The notes under the pieces are model-generated. The model worked only from the letters and a program-made list of their open reading frames with translations. It did not search any database and was not told the DNA's origin. Of a stretch of 37,183 nt of DNA, positions 8,259 to 16,154 are shown piece after piece (position 1 is the stretch's first letter; each line of letters opens with the position of its first letter). The position numbers were made by a program, and so were the translations under genes. This DNA comes from Flavobacteriaceae bacterium (lineage in GTDB: Bacteria > Bacteroidota > Bacteroidia > Flavobacteriales > Flavobacteriaceae), in contig JALWUJ010000159.1 of NCBI GenBank assembly GCA_027080135.1, positions 1-37,183 of the forward strand, in the 5' to 3' direction.

Positions 8259-8897
8259 ATGTTTCTCGAAAATACAGTAAATCAAAAAGAAAAATTTGGA
8301 TGGATAGAAGTCATCGCAGGGTCAATGTTTTCGGGTAAAACAGAAGAACTTATCCGAAGATTAAAGCGTGCAAAATTTGCAAAACAAAAGGTCGAAATTT
8401 TTAAACCTTCTATCGATACTCGCTACGATGAGGATGCGGTTGTATCGCATGATAGCAACGAAATTCATTCTACACCTGTTCCTGCGGCGGCAAATATTCC
8501 GATTTTAGCAGATAATTGCGATGTAGTTGGTATTGATGAAGCTCAATTTTTTGATGATGAAATTGTAAAAGTTTGTAACGATCTTGCCAACAGAGGCGTT
8601 CGAGTAATTGTGGCTGGATTGGATATGGATTTTAAAGGAAACCCTTTTGGACCTATGCCTGCACTTATGGCAACTGCCGAATATGTAACCAAAGTTCACG
8701 CTATTTGCACACGCACCGGAAACCTTGCTAATTACAGTTACCGAAAAGCAAAAAGTGATAATTTAGTACTTTTAGGAGAAGTAGATGAATACGAACCTTT
8801 AAGCAGATCCGCCTATTATAAAGCAATGCTGAAAGAAAAAGTTCGGAAAATGAACGTAAACGAACCTGAAGAAATTTCAAAGAAAAAGCAAGCCTAA
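8259..8897 (+). CDS. tdk: Thymidine kinase, type II
   Basis: Phosphorylates thymidine to dTMP with ATP in the salvage pathway. The 212-residue protein has the P-loop [14 protein letters not shown] (residues 21-34), the [11 protein letters not shown] magnesium/base motif and the lasso region [10 protein letters not shown] typical of type II kinases. The zinc-ribbon cysteines usual in the family are largely gone. The segment reads [16 protein letters not shown] with only one of the first pair, and no second CxxC/H pair is seen near the C-terminus. The start is 3 bases upstream of the end of no other gene, and alr follows after 3 bases, so the two are probably co-transcribed. Confidence 0.94.
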   Translation: MFLENTVNQKEKFGWIEVIAGSMFSGKTEELIRRLKRAKFAKQKVEIFKPSIDTRYDEDAVVSHDSNEIHSTPVPAAANIPILADNCDVVGIDEAQFFDDEIVKVCNDLANRGVRVIVAGLDMDFKGNPFGPMPALMATAEYVTKVHAICTRTGNLANYSYRKAKSDNLVLLGEVDEYEPLSRSAYYKAMLKEKVRKMNVNEPEEISKKKQA

Positions 8898-8900
8898 GGG

Positions 8901-10010
8901 ATGCCAAAAACCAACGAAACCGTTTTAGAAATTAACCTCACCGCTTTGGGCGATAATTTTCGGTATTTAAAATCGAAGCTTCTACCAAACACAAAATTTC
9001 TAGCAGTTGTAAAAGCCTATGCTTATGGAAGTGATTCGATTGAAATTGCCAAAGAATTAGAAAGATTAGAAGTTGATTATCTTGCTGTAGCTTACGTAAA
9101 TGAAGGAGTTAAACTTCGTGATGCTGGTATAAAAACGCCAATTATTGTGCTTCATCCTCAAGCAGTAAACTTCAAAACTTTAATCGATCGTTGTTTAGAA
9201 CCAAGTTTGTACAGTTTAAAAATATTTCAGGAATTTATTCGTGTTTCTGAAGAAAAAAAACAAACTAATTATCCCATTCATCTTAAATTTAACACAGGAC
9301 TGAACCGTTTGGGTTTTTCAGAAAACGATGTAGATTTTGTTACTGAAATTTTAAACGAAACCACTTCAATTAATGTAAAATCTATTTTTTCACATTTGGC
9401 GGCAAGTGAAGATGAAATGGAAAAAGATTTTTCAGAAAAACAGATTAAAACTTTCAAGAGTATTTCAGAAAACCTCTTTCAAAAGTTGAATTATCAACCT
9501 CTAAAACATCTGTGCAATACTTCGGGAATATTAAATTATTCCGAAGCACATTTTAATATGGTTAGAAGCGGAATTGGATTGTATGGTTTTAGCAATATCC
9601 CATCCGAACAAAAAAACTTTACACCTATTGCGACTTTAAAAACGGTAATTTCTCAAATTCATCAAATAGAAAAAGGAGAAACGGTAGGTTATAATCGAAG
9701 TTTTAAAAGCGATGGGGTTTTAAAAACGGCAACTATCCCAATTGGTCATGCCGACGGAATTAGTCGAGCTTACGGAAACGGAATAGGTTGGGTAACCATA
9801 CAGGGGAAAAAAGCTCCAATTATTGGGAATGTTTGTATGGATATGATGATGATTAACATTACGAATATAGATTGTAAGGAAGGTGATGAGGTTATTATTT
9901 TTGGAGAAGTTGAAACTGCTGAAAATCTTTCAGAAAATGTGAATTCTATTTCTTACGAACTAAAAACTGCTATCTCGCAAAGAGTAAAACGTGTCGTTTA
10001 TCGAAAATAA
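8901..10010 (+). CDS. alr: Alanine racemase
   Basis: Interconverts L- and D-alanine using PLP and so supplies D-Ala for peptidoglycan. The 369-residue protein has the PLP lysine K38 in AVVKAYAYGSD, the RSGIGLYGF motif, the second catalytic Tyr region (GYNRSF) and the IGNVCMDMMMIN motif of the C-terminal beta domain. It ends TAISQRVKRVVYRK, the usual C-terminus of the family. It follows tdk by 3 bases. It is not fused to MurF, unlike some Bacteroidota homologues. Confidence 0.95.
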   Translation: MPKTNETVLEINLTALGDNFRYLKSKLLPNTKFLAVVKAYAYGSDSIEIAKELERLEVDYLAVAYVNEGVKLRDAGIKTPIIVLHPQAVNFKTLIDRCLEPSLYSLKIFQEFIRVSEEKKQTNYPIHLKFNTGLNRLGFSENDVDFVTEILNETTSINVKSIFSHLAASEDEMEKDFSEKQIKTFKSISENLFQKLNYQPLKHLCNTSGILNYSEAHFNMVRSGIGLYGFSNIPSEQKNFTPIATLKTVISQIHQIEKGETVGYNRSFKSDGVLKTATIPIGHADGISRAYGNGIGWVTIQGKKAPIIGNVCMDMMMINITNIDCKEGDEVIIFGEVETAENLSENVNSISYELKTAISQRVKRVVYRK

Positions 10011-10091
10011 TTTTCTTTTCTGTTTTAAAAGTGTGTATTTCGTCGAAGTTTTTCTTATACTTGTTAACGTATTAACTCTCAATTATTAATT

Positions 10092-10499
10092 ATGTTTAAA
10101 GAATTTAAAAAATTTATAATGACGGGTAACGTCATAGATTTAGCTGTTGCTGTATTGCTTGCTGGTGCAGTTGGACTTGTTGTAAAAGGTTTTGTAAGTG
10201 ATATTATGATGCCAATAATTGGTCATTTTACTGGCGGAATGGATTTTTCTCAATTAAAATATGTCCTTACTCCAGCCGTTTTAGATGCTGATGGAGCCGT
10301 AAAAACTGCCGAAAATGCAATTATGTACGGAAACTGGATTAATGCAATTATCAATTTAATTATCGTTGGTTTTGTATTGTTTATGATTGTAAAAGCATAC
10401 AACAAAACAAAAAAACCTGTTGAGGAAGCACCTGCAGCTCCTGCTGGACCCACACAAGAAGAATTACTTGCAGAAATAAGAGATTTATTAAAAAAATAA
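10092..10499 (+). CDS. mscL: Large-conductance mechanosensitive channel MscL
   Basis: Inner-membrane channel opened by membrane tension under hypo-osmotic shock. At 135 residues it has the normal length. The N-terminal amphipathic segment FKEFKKFIMTGNVIDLAVAV leads into TM1 with the DIMMPIIG exit. A periplasmic loop, TM2 (WINAIINLIIVGFVLFMIVKAYN) and a Pro/Ala linker to a C-terminal bundle helix (TQEELLAEIRDLLKK) follow. It is followed by a strong terminator at 10551-10587. An upstream TATACTTG (10056-10063) is one base from the -7 consensus and may be its promoter. Confidence 0.96.
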   Translation: MFKEFKKFIMTGNVIDLAVAVLLAGAVGLVVKGFVSDIMMPIIGHFTGGMDFSQLKYVLTPAVLDADGAVKTAENAIMYGNWINAIINLIIVGFVLFMIVKAYNKTKKPVEEAPAAPAGPTQEELLAEIRDLLKK

Positions 10500-10550
10500 T
10501 GTAAAGTAGAACCGCTACATTACACATTCTAACCAAATGTTTTTAACAAA

Positions 10551-10587
10551 ACCCTCCTAAGCTTTAGGCGTAGGAGGGTCTTTTTTT
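10551..10587 (+). terminator. Rho-independent terminator after mscL
   Basis: A 9-bp perfect stem (accctccta 10551-10559 with taggagggt 10571-10579) and an 11-base loop are followed by c and seven T (10581-10587). This is a textbook intrinsic terminator separating mscL from asd. Confidence 0.9.
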
Positions 10588-10622
10588 AGGTTTTTATTCT
10601 GAAAATATTAGTTGCTAAACAG

Positions 10623-10630
10623 TATTTTTG
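10623..10630 (+). promoter_or_regulatory. -7 box of asd
   Basis: TATTTTTG matches TAnnTTTG fully. No clear TTTG is present 19-20 bases upstream, so only half of the promoter is seen. It lies just after the mscL terminator and would give a leader of about 40 bases for asd. Confidence 0.45.
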
Positions 10631-10674
10631 CAACAGTATTAATCTCTTAATTTTCCGTTTAAAACGGGCTCGAC

Positions 10675-11664
10675 ATGAAAGTAGCTGTAGTTGGTGCCAC
10701 CGGAATGGTAGGTACCATAATGATTAAATTATTGGAAGAACGAAATTTTCCTGTTTCTGAACTGCTTTTGGTAGCATCAGAAAAATCAGTTGGAAAAGAG
10801 CTTCTATTTAAAGGAAAAGCCATTAAAATAATGGGCTTAGAAACAGCAGTTTCCAAAAAACCTGATATTGCTATTTTTTCGGCAGGAGGTTCTACATCTT
10901 TAGAATGGGCTCCAAAATTTGCTGAGATTGGTACTACGGTAATCGATAATTCTTCTGCTTGGCGTATGGATCCTTCCAAGAAATTAGTGGTGCCAGAAAT
11001 CAATGCTTCCCAACTTACTAAAGAAGACAAAATTATTGCCAATCCTAATTGTTCTACAATACAAATGGTGATGGCTTTGGCACCTCTTCATAAAAAATAC
11101 CAGATGAAACGCGTGGTGGTTTCTACCTACCAATCGGTTTCTGGAACAGGTATAAAAGCTGTTAATCAGTTAGAAAATGAAATAAAAGGGATTAAATCTG
11201 AAATGGCTTATCCTTACCCTATTCATAAAAACGCATTACCACATTGCGACGTTTTTGAAGCCAATGGTTATACAAAAGAGGAAATGAAATTAGCTCGTGA
11301 ACCTCAAAAAATATTAGACGATAGTGCTTTTTCTATCACTGCAACTGCTGTCAGAATTCCAACGGCTGGTGGACATAGTGAGTCGGTAAACGTGGCTTTT
11401 GAAAACGATTTTGACCTCAACGATATTCGTAGAATGTTACACGAAACTCCGGGAATAACAGTTCAAGATAATCCCGACACCAACACCTATCCAATGCCCA
11501 TTTATGCCAACGGAAAAGACGATGTTTTTGTTGGAAGAATTCGTAGAGACGAAACTCAAAAAAACACTTTAAATATGTGGATTGTTAGTGATAACCTTCG
11601 GAAAGGTGCTGCAACTAATGCTATTCAGATTGCCGAATATCTTGTTGAACAGGGTCTTGTGTGA
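10675..11664 (+). CDS. asd: Aspartate-semialdehyde dehydrogenase
   Basis: NADPH-dependent reduction of aspartyl phosphate to aspartate semialdehyde, the branch point to lysine/diaminopimelate, threonine and methionine. The 329-residue protein has the Rossmann motif VVGATGMVGTIM at its N-terminus, the catalytic C126 in ANPNCSTIQM, and the second catalytic region RIPTAGGHSESVNV with the acid/base His. The long ORF on the opposite strand (10659-11042) is a shadow. It is flanked upstream by a terminator and a -7 box, so it is probably monocistronic. Confidence 0.96.
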   Translation: MKVAVVGATGMVGTIMIKLLEERNFPVSELLLVASEKSVGKELLFKGKAIKIMGLETAVSKKPDIAIFSAGGSTSLEWAPKFAEIGTTVIDNSSAWRMDPSKKLVVPEINASQLTKEDKIIANPNCSTIQMVMALAPLHKKYQMKRVVVSTYQSVSGTGIKAVNQLENEIKGIKSEMAYPYPIHKNALPHCDVFEANGYTKEEMKLAREPQKILDDSAFSITATAVRIPTAGGHSESVNVAFENDFDLNDIRRMLHETPGITVQDNPDTNTYPMPIYANGKDDVFVGRIRRDETQKNTLNMWIVSDNLRKGAATNAIQIAEYLVEQGLV

Positions 11665-11720
11665 TAAAAGTTACTAACAATAAATAGAAAATATAGTAAT
11701 CTTGCATAAAAATTGAATAT

Positions 11721-12644
11721 ATGAAAAATCCTATTTTAATTTTACTAATTTCAATATCGCTAATAGGTTGTAACAAAACCGACGATGCTATTGAAGGCTC
11801 CGTACAAAGTAACGAAACCATTTTGGTAGACGGAAGACAACGGGAATACATTCAATTTTTACCCGAAGGTTGGTCTGAAGAAACCTCGATGCCCATTGTT
11901 TTTATGCTCCACGGGGGCACAGGTACACCAGAAGGAACCTTGGATTATGTAGATTTTAGAGCCTTGGCAAACAGTAAAAAGTTTGTCCTAATTTACCCAA
12001 AGGGAATTCAAAAAAACTGGAACGATGGTCGCCCAACAGATGCCAACCAGTTGGGAGTGGATGATGTAAATTTCTTTCGGAAGTTGATTGACAAACTCGT
12101 TGCTAATTATTCTATAAATACCAATGCTGTTTTTGTAACAGGAATTTCAAACGGAGGTTTTATGGCTTCGAGATTGGGTTGCGAATTAGGTGATAAAATA
12201 AAAGCATTTGCAGCGGTTGCTGCTACTATTGAAGCGACTATTATTGCTCCCAATTGCAATCCTAACGCACCAGTTTCAGCTTTATACATACACGGAACGG
12301 CAGACGAATTTGTTCCTTTTAACGGAGGTGAAATGGAAGCTGGTGACGGTGGTTTTGTAACCTCTCATTGGGATGCCATTGCCAAATGGAACGAAATTAA
12401 CAGTTCTTCTCTCAACCCAATTATAACTAATTTACCCGATATCGCCAACGATGGTACTACCATTATCGAAACCAAATATCAAGGAGCTAACAACAGCGAA
12501 GTAATTAGTTATGTAGTTGAAAATGGCGGACATACTTGGCCAGGTGCTTCTGGAGGACTTGATTTTTACTTAGGAAATACGAGTGAGGACATGAATGCCA
12601 AACAGGTAATCTGGGATTTCTTTGAGCGGCATATCCAAGATTAG
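11721..12644 (+). CDS. Secreted PHB-depolymerase/LpqC-like esterase lipoprotein
   Basis: An exported alpha/beta-hydrolase of 307 residues. The N-terminus ISISLIGC is a lipoprotein signal with C17 as the lipidated residue, so the enzyme is predicted to be membrane-anchored. The triad is visible: nucleophile S143 in GISNGGFMAS, D195 in GTADEFVPF and H271 in NGGHTWPG. HGGTGTPEG supplies the oxyanion region. The family (esterase PHB type, LpqC) includes poly-hydroxybutyrate depolymerases, feruloyl and acetylxylan esterases; the substrate cannot be told here. The CNPN segment suggests a possible disulfide. It is convergent with the Gre-like gene, with 87 bases between and no clear terminator. Confidence 0.88.
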   Translation: MKNPILILLISISLIGCNKTDDAIEGSVQSNETILVDGRQREYIQFLPEGWSEETSMPIVFMLHGGTGTPEGTLDYVDFRALANSKKFVLIYPKGIQKNWNDGRPTDANQLGVDDVNFFRKLIDKLVANYSINTNAVFVTGISNGGFMASRLGCELGDKIKAFAAVAATIEATIIAPNCNPNAPVSALYIHGTADEFVPFNGGEMEAGDGGFVTSHWDAIAKWNEINSSSLNPIITNLPDIANDGTTIIETKYQGANNSEVISYVVENGGHTWPGASGGLDFYLGNTSEDMNAKQVIWDFFERHIQD

Positions 12645-12731
12645 AACTTTAAAAAATTATGATAAACGACCTAAGACTTATGATAGATTTTTTTCAATAA
12701 AAGTATTGGTAGGATAATAATTCGTATGTCT

Positions 12732-13190
12732 TTACACCACTTTTTCAATTTTATAAACCTTGCCGTTAAAATTAAATTGTTCGCCTTCAGACATTCCTAA
12801 CAAGCACAATCCAATAGGAGAATTGGGAGCAACTCCTAAATAAAACACACGATTAACTTCTAATTTACCTACCGAAATACTCATAAAAAAATTAGCATGG
12901 TTGGTTTTAATAATACTTCCTAAACGGATGGTTTTTGAAGTGTTACTAATATCCACTTTATCTACTTGTCGCAATACCTTTTCAATTTCTCGCAATTGGT
13001 TTCCAGCGTTTTCACGTTCTATTTGAAGCATGGCTCTACCAGTATGGTGCTTATCGCCACTTGTACATTTGTCTTCGCTTTTTAAGGATTCTTCAATTCC
13101 CGAAATGGTTTTTTGGATGCGTTCATAACGTTCATTGACCAAGTCTTTACATTGCTGTTGTAATTCGAATTTTAGTTCTATGATGGTCAT
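12732..13190 (-). CDS. GreA/GreB-like transcription factor
   Basis: The 152-residue protein matches the two-part architecture of Gre factors. An N-terminal helical hairpin (about residues 1-80, ELKFELQQQCKDLVNERYER ... REIEKVLRQVDKV) is followed by an FKBP-like C-terminal domain (IRLGSIIKTNH ... YLGVAPNSPIGLCLLGMSEGEQF ... YKIEKVV). Homologues in Bacteroidota are often mislabelled '3-oxoacyl-ACP synthase', but no thiolase-fold feature is present. The hairpin tip reads SEDKCTSGDKHHT, unlike the acidic DxxE tip of E. coli GreA, so cleavage stimulation is uncertain and a Rnk- or Gfh-like role is possible. It follows mtgA on the same strand after 64 bases that contain a dispersed repeat. Confidence 0.78.
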   Translation of the reverse strand: MTIIELKFELQQQCKDLVNERYERIQKTISGIEESLKSEDKCTSGDKHHTGRAMLQIERENAGNQLREIEKVLRQVDKVDISNTSKTIRLGSIIKTNHANFFMSISVGKLEVNRVFYLGVAPNSPIGLCLLGMSEGEQFNFNGKVYKIEKVV

Positions 13191-13221
13191 TTGTTATAGT
13201 TTATTATTGAATCATTGTTAA

Positions 13222-13241
13222 GGTTTCGACTGTGCTCAACC
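13222..13241. repeat. Dispersed ggtt...aacc palindromic repeat between mtgA and the Gre-like gene
   Basis: The core ttcgactgtgctcaa (13225-13239) lies between ggt and acc and matches the recJ copy at 140-154 in 10 of 15 positions, sharing TTCG.CT..G.TCA. It is intergenic here, so it does not alter a protein. Confidence 0.55.
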
Positions 13242-13254
13242 AGACATATAAAAT

Positions 13255-13938
13255 CTACTTTTTAATTTCCTTTAAACTAAACGTTCCAAAATAACGCATT
13301 TGTTGTTGAATCCAATTTTTTCGAGAATTGATGTATTTTGAAACAGGATTAGCTGAATATTTTAGCGGGTTTGGTAAAATTGCCGCGATGGCTGAAGCTT
13401 GGTTTTTGTTTAACTTTTTTGCTGAAGTGTTGAACCAATAATTAGCAGCAGCCTCCGCACCAAAAACTCCTTTTCCCATTTCGATACTGTTTAAATATAC
13501 TTCTAAAATACGTTCTTTACTCCAAAGGGTTTCAATTAAAAAGGTGAACCAAACTTCCAATCCTTTCCGAAGCCAATTTCTGCCTTGCCACAAAAAAACA
13601 TTTTTGGCAGTTTGTTGCGAAATGGTACTTCCTCCTCGCATTCGTTTTCCTTCTTGGTTTTCTAAATAAGCTTCTTTTAGTGCTTTTACATCAAAACCAT
13701 TATGCTTTAAAAAATTTTGATCTTCAGAACAAATTACTGCTAATTGTAAGTTTTCTGAAATTTCAGAAATGGGTTTCCATTGGTGTTTGGTGGAATATTT
13801 TTTATCTGAATTTATAGACCTTATTGCCATTAAAGGAGTAAAAGGAACGGGAACAAATTTATAAACCAACACCCAAATAACACTTATGGCTACAAACCAT
13901 AAAAGTGTTTTTAAAAGGAATTTATAGATGCATTTCAT
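13255..13938 (-). CDS. mtgA: Monofunctional biosynthetic peptidoglycan transglycosylase
   Basis: Polymerises lipid II into glycan strands at the outer face of the inner membrane. The 227-residue protein has one N-terminal membrane anchor (about residues 8-30) and a single GT51 domain. Visible motifs are the catalytic glutamate E72 in VICSEDQNFLKHNGFD, RGGSTISQQTAKN, KERILEVYLNSIEMGKGVFGAEAAA and ILPNP. There is no transpeptidase domain, which separates it from bifunctional PBPs. The Gre-like gene lies downstream on the same strand. Confidence 0.95.
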   Translation of the reverse strand: MKCIYKFLLKTLLWFVAISVIWVLVYKFVPVPFTPLMAIRSINSDKKYSTKHQWKPISEISENLQLAVICSEDQNFLKHNGFDVKALKEAYLENQEGKRMRGGSTISQQTAKNVFLWQGRNWLRKGLEVWFTFLIETLWSKERILEVYLNSIEMGKGVFGAEAAANYWFNTSAKKLNKNQASAIAAILPNPLKYSANPVSKYINSRKNWIQQQMRYFGTFSLKEIKK

Positions 13939-14216
13939 AGAGATTGAAAGTAATATTAAATACTTAAAACACGAATTTAAAAACTAATTTCTTTTAAATT
14001 CATTTTAATTAACAAAAGCATTGTTTTTAAATAATCAAATTTAAAATTTATGTTAAAATATTTTGGAAAATCTTTTAATTTTTTATAAGTTTGAACTGTC
14101 GACTGACTAAACTAGTGATGTAAAACACATTTGCTAGCTCACCTTTTTAAGGTATTGTTTTACTCTCCCCCGCATAGTTTAAGTAAATTATTTATTAACC
14201 ATTAAATTACTTAATT
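13939..14216. other. Divergent intergenic region with a long leader for the metalloprotease gene
   Basis: The region separates mtgA (-) from the T9SS metalloprotease (+). Apart from the promoter at 14062-14093, it holds a leader of about 120 bases. The leader contains a weak imperfect hairpin around 14113-14138 (ctag ends, atgt/acat inner arms). No ORF or recognised riboswitch is seen. Confidence 0.4.
14062..14093 (+). promoter_or_regulatory. Bacteroidota-type promoter of the T9SS metalloprotease gene
   Basis: TTTG at 14062-14065 and TAAGTTTG at 14086-14093 are separated by 20 bases, a full match to the -33/-7 consensus. Transcription would begin near 14098, leaving a leader of about 120 bases before ATG 14217. 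Confidence 0.7.
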
Positions 14217-16097
14217 ATGAAAAAATTTATTTTTTATTGTATATTTATTGCTATGACTTTAAATATTAATGCCCAAGTTAATTTAGTTCCCAATGGCAAT
14301 GGTTCTTACTGTAGAACACCTTCCAACTCTTCTAATTTAATAGAGTTAGAAAATATTAGAGGGTTAGACCATGTAAACGACTTATTTAGGGTTAAGCTTT
14401 ATGTTCATCTTTTAAGAAAACAACAAGCTCCTAAATACGGACAATCTATTGAAAACGTTAATAGGTTAATGAAAGTTCTTTACGATGATTATGACCCACT
14501 AGGAATTTATTTTGTGTGGGATGGAGAGATAGATTATATAGATAACACAAATTATTTTGAACATCCGTTTTATTATACAGATCCTGCAATTTTTCCAGGT
14601 GGCACATCGCCAATTTTTAACACCAACAATCATACAGATGGCATTGATATTTATTTGTTTGATGAACTTTTAAGTCAAGACCAACCAAATGGATTTGGAT
14701 TAGCAAATGGAATTGGAGAATCTACCGAGTTAATAGTTGGAGGCTACTGGTTTGGTGATAAAGTAATCCCATTATCAAAATTAAAAGTCATCTCTCACGA
14801 AATGGGTCATGTATTGTATTTATGGCATACCCACCATGGAACTTATGTTTATATTGATGAAAACGGTAATGATTGGGAGAATGATGGAGACCCAAATTCT
14901 TGTGCGGAATTAGTGAACCCCGCAACAGACCCAAACGATCCCGACTATTTAGAACAATATGACAATAAACACCATTGTGGCGACTATATTTATGACACTC
15001 CTGCTGACCCTAATTTATTAGGAAATATGGATGGGGATACTTGTAATTATACAGGAACTTTCACAGATGCAAACGGAGATACTTACCAACCAAACACAGG
15101 TAACTTAATGAGTTATACCTACCCAACTTGTTTAGACGATTTTACCTTTGGACAAAAAAGTAGAATGAAAAATGCACTTTGGTATTTGCCTGTGTTAAAC
15201 CAAACCATTTTAACAGACTATACTTATATTAGAGCTGACCCTGGTAATGGTTGTTTTATTTGTACCTTTAATTTTTTTACCGTTTATACTTCTCACAACG
15301 CCTCGCAACTTTCTATAAGCTCCTCAAGTAATATTTTAGTTGAAACAATTAGCCAAACTAATAATACTATCTTATTACAAGTTACAAGTTTATTAGATCA
15401 AAATGCAGAAGGTGAGCAGGGTTATATAAACATAAGTTATAATAATGAGGTAATTTCTCAACCTGTATGGGTGGGGAAACCCCAAACTCTACCTGATAAT
15501 GTATTATCTGGAACGGAAACGGTATATGCTAACCAAGAATTTAATTATGGTATTGGTTTAGACAACCGATTAAAAGGGATAGATACCTACGAGTGGGTTT
15601 TTCCGGAGCCTTATGAAGAGATTGATATTTTTTATAGTAACCCAAATCCTAATATTTGGCAATACATACAATGGAGTAAATATTTTGTTTTAACTCAAGG
15701 TTTAGCTGGTAATCAAACGGGGATTGTTAGAGTTCATGGTTTAAATCCTTGTGGGCCAGGTGGCGAAGGAATAGAAAACGAAATTTGTGTTCTAAACATA
15801 AGTGATCCTGAAGGTGATACAAACTGTGACAGTGGAGGAGGTGGTGGACAAGATGAAATTATTTATTATCCCAACCCTGCCGATGATTTGTTAGCTATAG
15901 ATTTATCTTTACAAGATTATAAAGTTTATACGGTAGTCATTTACGACCAATACCAAACGGTAAAATATAGCGACCAAAGCACCAATGTAATAAAAACCAT
16001 CGATGTTTTTAACTTAAGCAATGGCACCTATTATTTGCATATTTACGATGATAATGGAGATACTATTTTAAGCAGAATACTCATTATTAATCACTAA
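14217..16097 (+). CDS. Secreted M43 (pappalysin/cytophagalysin-like) zinc metalloprotease with T9SS sorting domain
   Basis: A secreted protease of 626 residues. Residues 1-20 are a signal peptide (MTLNINAQ end). The metzincin zinc motif is H194-E-M-G-H198-x5-H204 (HEMGHVLYLWH), with catalytic E195. The M43-type downstream elements are CGDYIYDTPADPN, DTCNYTGTF and a Met-turn NLMSY (M298). Cysteines around 230-310 fit the disulfides of this family. Residues ~340-520 look like beta-sandwich domains. The C-terminus carries a T9SS sorting signal (IIYYPNPADDLLAIDLS ... LSNGTYYLHIYDD). It is therefore predicted to be released or anchored at the cell surface. Promoter and long leader lie upstream; a hairpin separates it from the LRR gene 57 bases downstream. 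The substrate is unknown. Confidence 0.88.
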   Translation: MKKFIFYCIFIAMTLNINAQVNLVPNGNGSYCRTPSNSSNLIELENIRGLDHVNDLFRVKLYVHLLRKQQAPKYGQSIENVNRLMKVLYDDYDPLGIYFVWDGEIDYIDNTNYFEHPFYYTDPAIFPGGTSPIFNTNNHTDGIDIYLFDELLSQDQPNGFGLANGIGESTELIVGGYWFGDKVIPLSKLKVISHEMGHVLYLWHTHHGTYVYIDENGNDWENDGDPNSCAELVNPATDPNDPDYLEQYDNKHHCGDYIYDTPADPNLLGNMDGDTCNYTGTFTDANGDTYQPNTGNLMSYTYPTCLDDFTFGQKSRMKNALWYLPVLNQTILTDYTYIRADPGNGCFICTFNFFTVYTSHNASQLSISSSSNILVETISQTNNTILLQVTSLLDQNAEGEQGYINISYNNEVISQPVWVGKPQTLPDNVLSGTETVYANQEFNYGIGLDNRLKGIDTYEWVFPEPYEEIDIFYSNPNPNIWQYIQWSKYFVLTQGLAGNQTGIVRVHGLNPCGPGGEGIENEICVLNISDPEGDTNCDSGGGGGQDEIIYYPNPADDLLAIDLSLQDYKVYTVVIYDQYQTVKYSDQSTNVIKTIDVFNLSNGTYYLHIYDDNGDTILSRILIINH

Positions 16098-16113
16098 AAA
16101 AAATTATTAACTT

Positions 16114-16141
16114 AGCAAGTGGCACTTTACAGCCACTTGCT
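16114..16141 (+). terminator. Hairpin between metalloprotease and LRR genes (weak terminator or attenuator)
   Basis: The perfect arms gcaagtggc (16115-16123) and gccacttgc (16132-16140), plus one A-T pair, enclose an 8-base loop. Only a broken T-run (ttaattatttt) follows, so termination is probably partial. It lies upstream of ATG 16155 and inside the rejected GTG-started extension of the next ORF. Confidence 0.6.
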
Positions 16142-16154
16142 TAATTATTTTGTT

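Noticed and set aside
10659-11042. A 127-residue frame on the strand opposite asd
   Set aside because: It lies wholly antisense to a well-conserved enzyme and has no recognisable motif or start signal.
12732-13190. Reading as 3-oxoacyl-ACP synthase, a common database label for such proteins
   Set aside because: No thiolase-fold motif or catalytic Cys-His-Asn is present; the helical hairpin plus FKBP-like domain fits Gre factors.
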